Source: Streptomyces armeniacus | Lineage (GTDB): Bacteria; Actinomycetota; Actinomycetes; Streptomycetales; Streptomycetaceae | Direction of reading: 5' to 3' | Length of the DNA stretch: 64,000 bases | Assembly (NCBI RefSeq): GCF_003355155.1 | Contig: NZ_CP031320.1 | Coordinates: forward strand, 5,261,367-5,325,366 | Shown here: positions 54,599 to 63,845 of the stretch, piece by piece | How positions within the stretch are numbered: position 1 is the stretch's first letter | Layout of the letters: each line of letters begins with the position of its first letter | Notes under the pieces: generated by a model | Database searches by the model: none | Told to the model about the DNA's origin: nothing | The model's input: only the letters and a program-made list of their open reading frames with translations | Made by a program: the position numbers and the translations under genes

Positions 54599-57500
54599 GT
54601 GCAGTCCCCGCACAGCGATAGCGCCGACGGGCACAGCCAGAGCGCCGACGGAACGGCCCCGGAGGCCGCGCCCACGGGCCGGCGCGCCGGCCCGAAGCAC
54701 GCGCGTGCCCGCCGCAACGTGCGCCGTGCGGGCGCGACCGCGCTCGTCGCCGCCTTCGTCGGCGGCCTCCTCAGCGGCGCGCCCGCGGCGCAGGCGGCGC
54801 CGCCCGGGGACGGCGCGTCCGACACCCCGGACGACGAGAAGGCGGGCCGGACCGACGTGCCGCCGGTGTGGCCGCGCCCGCAGGCGCTGCGGGCACGCGG
54901 CGCGGACGTGCCGCTGGGCACGGAGGCGACGCTGGTCTCGGACGGGGACGCCGACCCGTACGCCCTGGCCGCCGTACGCGGAATGCTGCGCGACGCGGGG
55001 GTGCGTACGGTGCACGAGGCGCGGCCCGGTGACCGGCTGCCGGAGGGCGGTCCCGTGTTCCGGGTGGGCACCGAAGCGGCCGAGGGCGCGTTGCGCGCGC
55101 TGCGCGCCCCCGAACGCGACGATCTGCCGTCCGGCGGCTACCGCCTCGCCGCCGGCCGGGCCGGCGGGCGCGCCACCGTGGCGCTCTCGGGCGTCGGCGA
55201 CGACGGCCTGTTCCACGCCGCGCAGACGCTCCGCCAGCTGATCACCGACAGACGCGAGGGCGCAGAGGACGCCGAGGGCGCCGAGGGCGGCACCGGGGGC
55301 AAGGTGGTCCCCGGCGTCGTCATACGGGACTGGCCCACCACCTCCGTACGCGGCGTGACCGAGGGCTTCTACGGACAGCCCTGGTCTCAGCAGGAACGCC
55401 TCGACCACCTCGACTTCCTGGGCCGCACCAAGCAGAACCGCTACCTCTACGCGCCCGGCACCGACCCGTACCGCCAGGCCACCCGCTGGCGCGACCCCTA
55501 TCCGGCCGCCCAGCGCGCCGACTTCCGCGAGCTCGCGCAGCACGCCGCGCACAACCACGTGGTGCTCGGCTGGGCGGTCTCGCCGGGCCAGGGGCTGTGC
55601 TTCTCCTCGGCGGGCGACCGCAAGGCGCTGCTGCGAAAGCTGGACGCGATGCACGCGCTGGGCGTACGGGCGTTCCAGCTGCAGTTCGACGACGTCAGCT
55701 ACGACGAGTGGCACTGTGACGGCGACGCCGAGAAGTACGGCACCGGGCCCGAGGCCGCCGCCGAGGCGCAGGCCGAGCTGACCAACGCGGTGGCCGCGCA
55801 CCTCAAGGCACGGCACGGCGGGGCCGGGTCGCCGGTGCCGCTGTCCGTGCTGCCGACGGAGTTCTACCAGGAGGGCAGGACCGCGTACCGCAAGGCGCTG
55901 TCCCGCGCCCTGGCCGACGGCGTGGAGGTGGCCTGGACGGGCGTCGGCGTGGTGCCGCGCACCATCACCGGCGGTGAACTGGCCGACGTACGCGGCGCGT
56001 TCCCCGGCCACCCCGTGGTCACGATGGACAACTACCCGGTCAACGACTACGCCCCCGGGCGCCTCTTCCTCGGCCCCTACCGCGGCCGGCAGCCCGCCGT
56101 CGCCACCGGTTCCGCGGCCGTCCTCGCCAATGCGATGGCGCAGCCCACGGCGTCCCGCATCCCGCTGTTCACGGCCGCCGACTACGCCTGGAACCCGCGC
56201 GACTACCAGCCGGGCGAGTCCTGGAAGGCCGCCGTCGACGACCTGGCCGGCCCGGACCGGCGGACCCGCGCGGCGGTCCACGCGCTCGCCGGGAACGACG
56301 CGTCGTCCATCCTCGGCGGCGACGAGTCGGCGTATCTGCGGCCCGCGATCCGGGACTTCTGGACGGCGTACGGCGACGGCACCCTCGGCAGCGCCGCCGC
56401 GGCGGACGACCTGCGCGCGGCGTTCCGTACGATGCGGCACGCCCCGGAGCGCGTCCCCGCCGGGCTCGGCCGCGAAGCGCGGCCCTGGCTGCGGCAGTTG
56501 GCGCTGCTGGGCGAGGCCGGCGAACGGTCCGTCGACATGCTCGCGGCCCAGGCCGCGGGCGACGGCGGCGCCGCGTGGGCGGCGCAGCTGGACGTACGGC
56601 GGCTGCGCGACGAGGCGGCCAAGAGCTCCGTGACGGTGGGCAAGGGCGTGCTCAAGGAGTTCGTGGACCGCGCGCTGAAGGCCGGCGACGACTGGACGGG
56701 CGTACGGAAGAACGCGTTCGGCAGCGAGCGGCCGCACGGCGGCCCCACCGCCCGCCCCGGCTCCCCGCTGGAGGCGGCCGTGGACGGCGATACGGGCAGC
56801 GCGTACCGCGCCGGCGCCCCGCCCGTCACCGAACTGCCCGCGCGCGGACGGGGCGAGATCCCGGCGCCGCCGGACGGCCTGACCGTCGGCCTGCCGCGGG
56901 CCCGTTCGCTGGCGGCGGTCACCGTGCTGACCGGCCCGGCCGCCGATGGGGGCGCAACCCGCGCCGACATCGAGGCGCACGTGCCGGGCGAGGGCTGGCA
57001 GCGGATCGGCAGGCTCTCGGAGAGCGGCTCGACCGAGGCGGCGGCGCACGGGCTGCGCGCGGACGCGCTGCGGCTTCGCTGGAGCGCGGGGTCGGACGCG
57101 CCGGTCGTGCACGAGATCACGCCCTGGTACGCCGACACCCCGGACGCCTCCCTCGCCCTGTCGCGCGACGACACGTACGCCTCCATCGGCGGCGGCCCCG
57201 CCGAGGTCGCCGTACGGCTGACCGCGCAGCGCCCCGTCGAGGTGCGGGGGCGGCTCAAGGCAGAGGCGCCGGAGGGGTTCACCGTACGGGCGCCGTCCCG
57301 CGTGACCGTGCCGCGCGGCGGCACCGCGGAGGTACCGCTGCGGGTGACGGCGGGCCCGGAGGTGCGGCCGGGGACGTACGAGGTGCCGGTCTCGTTCGGC
57401 GACGAGCGCCGCACCCTGACCGTACGGGCCTTCCCGGCCGTCGGCGGCCCGGACCTGGCGCGGTCGGCGGAGGCGGCCTCGTCGGGCGACGAGACGCCGG

Positions 57501-57922
57501 ACTTCCCGGCGCCGCATGTCAACGACGGCAAGGCGCACACCCGTTGGTCCTCGCCCGCCGAGGACGGCGCGTGGGTGCAGCTGGAGCTGGCGCGCCCGGC
57601 GCGGGTCGGCGAGGTGCGGCTGCACTGGCAGGACGCGTACGCGGCGGGCTACCGCGTCCAGGTCTCGCCGGACGGGCGGCGCTGGCGTACGGCCGCGACC
57701 GTACGGGACGGTGCGGGCGGCCGGGAGACCGTACGGATGGACGCTCCGGCGGACACCCGCTTCGTACGGGTGCAGGGGGACAAGCGGGCGACCCGGTTCG
57801 GCTACTCCCTCTGGTCGGTGGAGGTCTACGCCGTGCGGGAGGAGAAGCGGGAAGAGAAGGACGTGAAGAAGGAGCCGGAGAAGCAGGAGCCGGGGAAGCA
57901 GGGACAGGACGGCGAGCGCTGA
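54599..57922 (+). CDS. Secreted beta-N-acetylglucosaminidase (GH84, hyaluronidase-like)
   Basis: A 1107-residue exported enzyme. A long basic N-terminus with a hydrophobic segment (ATALVAAFVGGLLSGAPAAQA) is the signal. Then come a GH20b-type N-domain (about 85-225), the catalytic GH84 barrel (GVTEGFYGQPWSQQERLDHLDFLG, AVSPGQGLCF, LQFDDVSYDEWHC with the Asp pair), a helical domain, an NEW3-like beta domain (about 870-930) and a C-terminal F5/8-type carbohydrate-binding domain (DLARSAEAASSGDETPDFP to TRFGYSLWSVEVY), ending in a Lys/Glu-rich tail. It should remove terminal N-acetylglucosamine from glycans. GAGGAG is eight bases before the GTG. Confidence 0.9.
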   Translation: MQSPHSDSADGHSQSADGTAPEAAPTGRRAGPKHARARRNVRRAGATALVAAFVGGLLSGAPAAQAAPPGDGASDTPDDEKAGRTDVPPVWPRPQALRARGADVPLGTEATLVSDGDADPYALAAVRGMLRDAGVRTVHEARPGDRLPEGGPVFRVGTEAAEGALRALRAPERDDLPSGGYRLAAGRAGGRATVALSGVGDDGLFHAAQTLRQLITDRREGAEDAEGAEGGTGGKVVPGVVIRDWPTTSVRGVTEGFYGQPWSQQERLDHLDFLGRTKQNRYLYAPGTDPYRQATRWRDPYPAAQRADFRELAQHAAHNHVVLGWAVSPGQGLCFSSAGDRKALLRKLDAMHALGVRAFQLQFDDVSYDEWHCDGDAEKYGTGPEAAAEAQAELTNAVAAHLKARHGGAGSPVPLSVLPTEFYQEGRTAYRKALSRALADGVEVAWTGVGVVPRTITGGELADVRGAFPGHPVVTMDNYPVNDYAPGRLFLGPYRGRQPAVATGSAAVLANAMAQPTASRIPLFTAADYAWNPRDYQPGESWKAAVDDLAGPDRRTRAAVHALAGNDASSILGGDESAYLRPAIRDFWTAYGDGTLGSAAAADDLRAAFRTMRHAPERVPAGLGREARPWLRQLALLGEAGERSVDMLAAQAAGDGGAAWAAQLDVRRLRDEAAKSSVTVGKGVLKEFVDRALKAGDDWTGVRKNAFGSERPHGGPTARPGSPLEAAVDGDTGSAYRAGAPPVTELPARGRGEIPAPPDGLTVGLPRARSLAAVTVLTGPAADGGATRADIEAHVPGEGWQRIGRLSESGSTEAAAHGLRADALRLRWSAGSDAPVVHEITPWYADTPDASLALSRDDTYASIGGGPAEVAVRLTAQRPVEVRGRLKAEAPEGFTVRAPSRVTVPRGGTAEVPLRVTAGPEVRPGTYEVPVSFGDERRTLTVRAFPAVGGPDLARSAEAASSGDETPDFPAPHVNDGKAHTRWSSPAEDGAWVQLELARPARVGEVRLHWQDAYAAGYRVQVSPDGRRWRTAATVRDGAGGRETVRMDAPADTRFVRVQGDKRATRFGYSLWSVEVYAVREEKREEKDVKKEPEKQEPGKQGQDGER

Positions 57923-57941
57923 CGCCGTGGAGCGTCAGCGC
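57916..57941 (+). terminator. Terminator overlapping the GH84 stop codon
   Basis: Perfect ten-base arms GCGCTGACGC (57916-57925) and GCGTCAGCGC (57932-57941) with a six-base loop; the TGA stop is within the first arm. Confidence 0.7.
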
Positions 57942-57992
57942 GGATCGCGGGACCGGCCCCTGAAGCACCGGGGCACACAAAAGCCCGGCCTC

Positions 57993-58532
57993 TCAGGCAG
58001 AGACTCTGCCGTCGATCCGGGCGAGGGCGTCGTCCGCGCCGTAGGGTTGCAGGTACGGCAACCAGCGCGGATCCCTATGGCCTGTCCCGATGATCCGCCA
58101 GGCCAGTCCGGACGGGGGCGCGGGTTGATGGCGCAGCCTCCAGCCGATCTCACCGACGTGCCGGTCGGCCTTCACGTGGTTGCAGCGGCGGCAGGCCGCC
58201 ACGACGTTCTCCCAGGTGTGCTGGCCGCCTCGGCTGCGCGGGACGACGTGGTCGACGCTGGTCGCCACACCGCCGCAGTACGCGCACCGGCCGCCGTCCC
58301 TGGCGAACAGCGCGCGCCGGGTGAGCGGCACGGGGCCCCGAAAGGGCACCCGCACGAAGCGCTTGAGCCGGACCACGCTGGGGGCGGGTATGACTCGGGT
58401 GGCGCTGTGCATCAGGGCGCCGGAGTCCTCGAGGCTGACTGCCTTGTCGTTGAGGACGAGTATGAGAGCGCGTCGCAGCGGTACGACACCGAGCGGCTCG
58501 TACGACGCGTTGAGGACCAGGACATGCGGCAC
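57993..58532 (-). CDS. HNH endonuclease-fold protein
   Basis: A 179-residue protein of a conserved Streptomyces family. The N-terminal VLVLNASYEPLGVVPLRRALILVL strand region precedes the HNH module: CAYCG, VDHVVPRSRGGQHTWENVVAACRRCNHVKADR, so both zinc-type Cys pairs and the His-Asn-His residues are kept. The GTG at 58532 has a GGAGG four bases upstream. The true target is unknown; it has no adjoining restriction or phage gene. Confidence 0.85.
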   Translation of the reverse strand: MPHVLVLNASYEPLGVVPLRRALILVLNDKAVSLEDSGALMHSATRVIPAPSVVRLKRFVRVPFRGPVPLTRRALFARDGGRCAYCGGVATSVDHVVPRSRGGQHTWENVVAACRRCNHVKADRHVGEIGWRLRHQPAPPSGLAWRIIGTGHRDPRWLPYLQPYGADDALARIDGRVSA

Positions 58533-58926
58533 GGTGCCTCCTTGTACGTCGGCGGCGCGTGGCTCGCGCCGGGACGATCTCCCCTCAGTGTGTCCCGAGC
58601 CCCGGCGGCTGCGCCACCACGACCGGGTAACGCAGAGGGCATCTTTTCCCCCATCCGGGACATTTCGCCCCGCATGAGCCTCGTCACGTGGGGTGTGGCG
58701 GCGGACCGTACGCCTGTCGCCGTCACTCCGCAGCGGCCACGCCGTGACCGGCGGTGACACGGGCGTACGCGGTTGTACGGCGGGGCGCCAAGCGGAGGGA
58801 AGGATTCGGCCGGACCGGGGCACGGGGGGTTTGTGCAGAGGATGGGCCATTAGTGTGGGGCCTTAGTGTGCGCTCGTGTTCGCGTCCGCGGGCGCTCTCG
58901 GCGTGTCCCGCACGGAAGGTTCTGCT
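58533..58926. other. Divergent regulatory interval without genes
   Basis: These 394 bases lie between the HNH and MscS genes. A TTTTCCCCC stretch near 58650 and short GTACGG repeats near 58760 are the only notable points; I see no clear promoter or gene. Confidence 0.4.
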
Positions 58927-59928
58927 GTGTCCTGGTTGCTCGGTGCCACCCCTCCTCCGGACGGCGAGACGTCCCTGGAAGACGCCCAGGAGACGGCCAA
59001 CAACGCGGCCGGCTGGTTCGAGGAGAACTGGTCCGCCTTCCTCTCCGTCGGACTCCGCATCCTGCTGGTCATGTCCGTCGCGGTGGTGCTGCGCTTCCTC
59101 GTACGGCGCACGATCACCAAGTTCCTGAAGCGGATGAACCGGAACGCGGCCGCCGAGGCCAGCGGCAACGCCCTGCGCGGCCGGGGCCTGCTGGTCAACG
59201 TCGAACGGCGGAGGCAGCGTTCGGAGGCCATAGGGTCCGTGCTGCGCAGCGTCGCCACCATGGTGATCATGGGTACGGCCGCGCTCATCGTGCTATCCAT
59301 GCTCGGCATCAATCTGGCACCGCTGCTGGCCAGCGCCGGAGTCGCGGGCGTGGCACTCGGTTTCGGCGCGCGCAACCTCGTCACTGACGTGCTGACCGGG
59401 ACGTTCATGCTGCTGGAGGACCAGTACGGGGTCGGCGACCGGATCGACGCGGGCGAGGCGACCGGCGAGGTGCTGGAGATCAACCTGCGCGTCACCAAGC
59501 TGCGCGGGGACGACGGCGAGGTCTGGTACGTGCGCAACGGCGAGATACGCCGCGTCGGCAACCTCAGCCAGGGCTGGGCCACGGCCGCGCTGGACGTGCA
59601 GGTACGGGCGCGCGAGGACCTGGAGGAGGTCCGCGCGGCCATCACGGCGGCGGGCGAGGACATGGCGAAGTCGGAGCCGTGGGACGAGATCCTCTGGACG
59701 CCGGTGGAGATCCTCGGCCTGGACTCCGTGACGCTGGAGTCGATGGTGCTGCGGGTGTCCGTACGCACCATGCCCGAGCGGGCGCTCGGCGTGGAGCGCG
59801 AGCTGCGCTGGCGGATCAAGCGGGCCCTGGACCAGCGGGGCATCGAGATGGTGGACGACGAGTCGCTGGCGCTGGAGGCGGGCCGCCTCTCGCTGGAGAA
59901 GTCGGCGCGGCTGTCGCTGGAAAAGTAG
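58927..59928 (+). CDS. MscS-family mechanosensitive channel
   Basis: A 333-residue membrane channel that opens under osmotic tension. A first helix (FLSVGLRILLVMSVAVVLRFL), a second helix (SVATMVIMGTAALIVLSMLGI) and the pore helix LLASAGVAGVALGFGARNLVTDVLTG are followed by the beta domain with GVGDRIDAGEATGEVLEINLRVTKLRGDDGEVWYVRNGEI and the alpha/beta C-domain. The end repeats SLEKSARLSLEK. The GTG at 58927 follows GGAAGG at seven bases; an upstream GTG at 58876 would add 17 residues. Confidence 0.88.
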   Translation: MSWLLGATPPPDGETSLEDAQETANNAAGWFEENWSAFLSVGLRILLVMSVAVVLRFLVRRTITKFLKRMNRNAAAEASGNALRGRGLLVNVERRRQRSEAIGSVLRSVATMVIMGTAALIVLSMLGINLAPLLASAGVAGVALGFGARNLVTDVLTGTFMLLEDQYGVGDRIDAGEATGEVLEINLRVTKLRGDDGEVWYVRNGEIRRVGNLSQGWATAALDVQVRAREDLEEVRAAITAAGEDMAKSEPWDEILWTPVEILGLDSVTLESMVLRVSVRTMPERALGVERELRWRIKRALDQRGIEMVDDESLALEAGRLSLEKSARLSLEK

Positions 59929-59969
59929 CCCGGCCCCGTACCCGTACGGGATGTGACCCCGTTCGACCG

Positions 59970-59998
59970 TTGACGCCGGTCGGGCGGGGCCTTACTGT
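59970..59998 (+). promoter_or_regulatory. Promoter of the ROK / sugar ABC operon
   Basis: TTGACG (59970-59975), a 17-base spacer, and TACTGT (59993-59998). The operator-like repeat starts 15 bases downstream, a good place for repression. Confidence 0.55.
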
Positions 59999-60012
59999 CC
60001 TCAGCACAGAAC

Positions 60013-60025
60013 AGGAAGCTTTCCT
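60013..60025 (+). promoter_or_regulatory. Operator-like inverted repeat for the ROK regulator
   Basis: AGGAA-GCT-TTCCT, followed by AACAG. The half TTTCCTAACAG resembles the TTTCCTAA half-sites reported for ROK-family regulators. It lies between the promoter and the ROK start codon. Confidence 0.5.
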
Positions 60026-60112
60026 AACAGTAGCCTCCGGGCGGTGGCTTCCTGACGATGACCGCGACAGTGCCGGTGCGACCGGCCCCGCCGATCCGGG
60101 TGGAGGCACCCC

Positions 60113-61384
60113 ATGGCCCAGGCGTCCCCAGGAACCCCGCGTGTGCTGCGCGCGATGAACGACCGCGCCGCGCTGGACCTGCTGCTCGCGCACGGGCCGC
60201 TGTCCCGCAGCCGGATCGGCAAGCTCACCGGGCTGTCCAAGCCGACCGCCTCGCAGCTGCTGGCCCGCCTCGAGGCCGCCGGGCTCGTCGTCGGCACCGG
60301 CACCAGCGAGGGCCGCCCCGGCCCCAACGCCCAGCTGTACGCGGTCAATCCGGGCGCCGCGCACGTGGCCGGGCTGGACGTGACCACCCTCGGCATCCGC
60401 GCCGCCGTCGCGGACATCACCGGCCGTACGGTCGGCACGTACGAGGTGCCCACGCCGGGCCGCCGCACCGCCGGCAGCACGCCCGAGCTGGTCGTACGCG
60501 CTGTGGACGGCGCCGCGAAGGCCGCCGGCGTGCTCCGCGGCGACCTGCACCGCATCGTCATCGGCACGCCCGGCGCGTTCGACCCCAGCACCGGGCGGCT
60601 GCGCTACGCCTCGCACCTGCCCGGCTGGCACTCCCCCACGCTGCTGGACGAGCTGGCCGCCGCGCTGCCGATGCCGCTCGCGTACGACAACGACGTGAAC
60701 CTCGCCGCCGTCGCCGAGCAGCGGCTCGGCGCGGCCGGCGACAGCGACGACTTCCTGCTGCTGTGGAACGAGGAGGGCATGGGCGCCGCCCTCGTCATCG
60801 GCGGCAAGCTGCACCGCGGCTGGACCGGCGGCGCCGGCGAGGTCGGCTTCCTGCCGGTGCCGGGCACCGCGCTCGTACGGAACGCCGCGCGCACCGGAAG
60901 CGGCGGCTACCAGGAGCTGGCCGGGGCCAACGCCGCACTGCGGCTGGCCCGCGAACTCGGCCTCCCGTACGACCACTCGGCGCCCATGCACGAGGCCGCC
61001 GCCGAGCTGCTGCGGCGGGCGCTCGCCGCGACGGACCCGGAAGGCGCGGGCCGGGAGCCCGCGGCCGCCCCTTCGTCGGCCGAGGAAGCCGCGGCGGACA
61101 GCGAGGCGTACGCCGAGCTGCTGCAGCGCTTCGCCACCGGGCTCGCGACCGGACTCGCCTCGCTCGTGGCCATGCTCGACCCGGAGCTCATCGTGCTGTC
61201 CGGCGGCGTGCTGAACGCCGGCGGCGAGCGGCTGCGCGAGCTGGTCCGCGCCGAACTGTCCGAACTGGCCGTGCCCCGGCCGCGGCTGGTGCTGGGCACC
61301 GTCACCGAACACCCCGTCCTGAGCGGGGCGCTGGAGAGCGCGCTGGCCGCGACCCGGGACGAGGTGTTCGACACCTCGCGCTGA
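60113..61384 (+). CDS. ROK-family transcriptional regulator
   Basis: A 423-residue repressor. The winged helix is at residues 12-75 (LAHGPLSRSRIGKLTGLSKPTASQLLARLEAAGLV) and the ROK (sugar kinase-like) domain follows, with YDNDVNLAAVAEQRLG and GWTGGAGEVGFLPV. The zinc motif CxCGxxGCxE after that point is absent, which is common among ROK regulators that are not kinases, but the sugar-binding Glu is kept. A loop rich in Ala/Glu (about 310-335) is inserted. GGAGG is six bases before the ATG. It likely senses the sugar brought in by the ABC importer that follows. Confidence 0.87.
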   Translation: MAQASPGTPRVLRAMNDRAALDLLLAHGPLSRSRIGKLTGLSKPTASQLLARLEAAGLVVGTGTSEGRPGPNAQLYAVNPGAAHVAGLDVTTLGIRAAVADITGRTVGTYEVPTPGRRTAGSTPELVVRAVDGAAKAAGVLRGDLHRIVIGTPGAFDPSTGRLRYASHLPGWHSPTLLDELAAALPMPLAYDNDVNLAAVAEQRLGAAGDSDDFLLLWNEEGMGAALVIGGKLHRGWTGGAGEVGFLPVPGTALVRNAARTGSGGYQELAGANAALRLARELGLPYDHSAPMHEAAAELLRRALAATDPEGAGREPAAAPSSAEEAAADSEAYAELLQRFATGLATGLASLVAMLDPELIVLSGGVLNAGGERLRELVRAELSELAVPRPRLVLGTVTEHPVLSGALESALAATRDEVFDTSR

Positions 61385-61453
61385 CCCGGACCACCCCGTC
61401 ACCCCGCCACACCCGACCCCTTCGCACCTGCACCGCCAAAGGGAGGCCCCGCC

Positions 61454-62848
61454 ATGCCCGGAAACCGGAGAGCGGTCCGCAGCACACCGGCCCGTACGCA
61501 AGCCCGTACCCGCACCCGTACGCACACCCGTACGTCCGCCGCGCTGGCCGCCGCCGCGGCCGTCTGCCTGCTCGCGGGGGCCTGTACGGGCTCGGGCGGC
61601 GGCACCGCCGAGGACGATCCCAACGCCGAGACCACGCTCACCTTCTGGCACGGCTGGAGCGCGCCGTCCGAGGTCGAGGCGATCGACGCGAACATCGACG
61701 CGTTCGAGAAGAAACACCCCAACATCACCGTCAAGGTCGTCAAGAACGTCAGCGACGACAAGCTCAACCAGGCGCTGCGCGCGGGCGGCGACAAGGCGCC
61801 CGACGTGGTGTCGTCCTTCGCCACCGACAACGTCGGCCGCTTCTGCTCCGCCCGCGCGCTCGCGGACCTGAAGCCGTTCCTCGCGAAGTCGGGCATCGAC
61901 CCGGCGAAGACCTTCCCGAAGCCGATGCTCGAATACACACAGTACGAAGGGGTGCGCTGCACGCTGCCGCTGCTCGGTGACGCGTACGGTCTCTACTACA
62001 ACAAGGACGCGTTCGAGAAGGCCGGGATCACCGAACCGCCCCGGACGTTCTCGGAGTTCGACAAGGCGGCGGAGAAACTCACCCGCCACAAGGGCGACTC
62101 GTACTCCCAGCTCGGCTTCATGCCGAACTACCACGGATACGAGACCACGGTCGAGCACTACGGCGCGCAGTTCGGCGTGGACTGGTTCGGCGAGGACGGC
62201 AAGGCCGCGAACGCCTCCGACCCGGGAATGAAGAAGCTGTTCCAGTGGCAGCGCGGCCTGGTGGAAAAGCTGGGCGGGTTCAGCAAACTGGAGCGCTACC
62301 GCTCGTCGTTCGGCGACGAATGGGGCGCGAAGCACCCGTTCCACACCGGCCAGGTGGCCATGCAGCTGGACGGCGAATGGCGCGGCAAAATGGCGCGGGA
62401 CGCCGGTGTGGACTTCGAGATCGGCACCGCTCCGCTGCCGGTGCCGGACGGCGAGACCGAGTCGTACGGCAAGGGCTACCTGTCCGGGACTGTCATCGGC
62501 ATCGCCCAGTCCAGCCCGAAGCAGAACGCCGCCTGGGAACTCGTACGGTTCCTCACCACGGACACCGGCGCGGTGGTCGATTTCGCCAACGCCATTCACA
62601 ACGTGCCGTCCACGCTCGCCGCCATGAAGTCGCCCCGGCTGAACAAGGACCCGGACTACCGCACGTTCGTGAAGATCGCCCGGCACCCGGAGAGCCGGCA
62701 CGCGCCGGGAAGCGTCAACGGCGCCGCATTCCTGCTGACGCTCCAGGACCTCGGCTACGACTACGAGTCCGGGCGCGAGAAGAATCTGGACGCCGGGCTG
62801 GAAAAGGCCGACCGCCAGATCGACAAGGACATCGCACAGGCGGAATGA
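61454..62848 (+). CDS. Sugar ABC transporter substrate-binding lipoprotein
   Basis: A 464-residue extracellular solute-binding protein (family 1). The N-terminus has the unusual repeat RTQARTRTRTHTRT, then a hydrophobic core and lipobox LLAGAC. The mature protein shows TLTFWHGWSAPSEVEAIDANI, DAYGLYYNKDAFEKAGI and PFHTGQVAMQLDGEW. GGGAGG stands eight bases before the ATG. It follows the ROK gene by 69 bases. Confidence 0.88.
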   Translation: MPGNRRAVRSTPARTQARTRTRTHTRTSAALAAAAAVCLLAGACTGSGGGTAEDDPNAETTLTFWHGWSAPSEVEAIDANIDAFEKKHPNITVKVVKNVSDDKLNQALRAGGDKAPDVVSSFATDNVGRFCSARALADLKPFLAKSGIDPAKTFPKPMLEYTQYEGVRCTLPLLGDAYGLYYNKDAFEKAGITEPPRTFSEFDKAAEKLTRHKGDSYSQLGFMPNYHGYETTVEHYGAQFGVDWFGEDGKAANASDPGMKKLFQWQRGLVEKLGGFSKLERYRSSFGDEWGAKHPFHTGQVAMQLDGEWRGKMARDAGVDFEIGTAPLPVPDGETESYGKGYLSGTVIGIAQSSPKQNAAWELVRFLTTDTGAVVDFANAIHNVPSTLAAMKSPRLNKDPDYRTFVKIARHPESRHAPGSVNGAAFLLTLQDLGYDYESGREKNLDAGLEKADRQIDKDIAQAE

Positions 62849-62891
62849 CGGAGGAGGAGCACCGAGGACAGGGACCGAGGACAGGACAGCG

Positions 62892-63839
62892 ATGACCACG
62901 ATGCACCCCGGGCTGAGAGCGAGGCGCCGCCGCTCCCTGCTGCGTACGGCGGGCTTCCTCTCGCCCTGGCTCATAGGCTTCAGCGTCTTCTTCGCCTATC
63001 CGCTGCTGGCCACCGTCTACTTCTCGTTCATGAAGTACGACGGCTTCACCGCGCCGACCTGGAACGGGCTGGAAAACTGGTCGTACGTCTTCCGGGACTA
63101 CCCGTTCTTCTGGCCCGCGCTGGGGAACACGCTGTGGCTGGTCGCGGTGATGGTCACGCTGCGGGTCGCATTCGGGCTCGGCATCGGGCTGCTCATCACG
63201 AAGATAAAGACCGGCCCCGGGCTGTTCCGCACCTTCTTCTATCTGCCCTATCTGGCCCCGCCCGTGGCCGCGACCATGTCGTTCGTCTTCCTGCTGAATC
63301 CCGGCACGGGACCGGCGAACACCGTGCTGGACTTCTTCGGACTGCCGCAGCCGGGCTGGTTCAAGGACGCCGACTGGTCGAAACCGGCGCTGACCCTGCT
63401 CGCGCTCTGGGGCATCGGTGACCTCATGGTCATCTTCATGGCGGCGCTGCTGGACGTGCCGAAGGACCAGTACGAGGCGGCCGAACTCGACGGCGCCGGC
63501 GCGTTCGCCCGGTTCCGCTGGGTCACGCTCCCGAACATCGCCCCGATCGTGCTCTTCGCCGTCATCACCGGCGTGATCGAGACCATGCAGTACTACACGC
63601 AGCCGCTGGTCGCCGGGAAAGTCGCCTCGGGCGTCATCGGAGGTTCCGGTCAGCAATTCGAGCCCGGCTATCCCGACGAATCCACGCTCACCGTCCCGCA
63701 GATCGTCTACAACCTCGGATTCCAGCGGTTCGACACGGGCTCGGCGTGCGTCGTGTCGCTCGTCCTGTTCGCGCTCGCCATGGCCTTCACGGCCCTGCTC
63801 ATGCGCCGCGGCAGCGGCTTCCTGTCGGCGGAGGACTGA
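62892..63839 (+). CDS. Sugar ABC transporter permease (MalF-like)
   Basis: A 315-residue membrane protein with about six helices. The EAA loop that meets the ATPase reads YEAAELDGAGAFARFRWVTLPNIAP. The first helix (LSPWLIGFSVFFAYPLLATVYFSF) is typical of MalF-type permeases. The operon has no ATPase within the window; Streptomyces often uses a shared one (MsiK) for this class. Confidence 0.9.
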   Translation: MTTMHPGLRARRRRSLLRTAGFLSPWLIGFSVFFAYPLLATVYFSFMKYDGFTAPTWNGLENWSYVFRDYPFFWPALGNTLWLVAVMVTLRVAFGLGIGLLITKIKTGPGLFRTFFYLPYLAPPVAATMSFVFLLNPGTGPANTVLDFFGLPQPGWFKDADWSKPALTLLALWGIGDLMVIFMAALLDVPKDQYEAAELDGAGAFARFRWVTLPNIAPIVLFAVITGVIETMQYYTQPLVAGKVASGVIGGSGQQFEPGYPDESTLTVPQIVYNLGFQRFDTGSACVVSLVLFALAMAFTALLMRRGSGFLSAED

Positions 63840-63845
63840 GGAACG

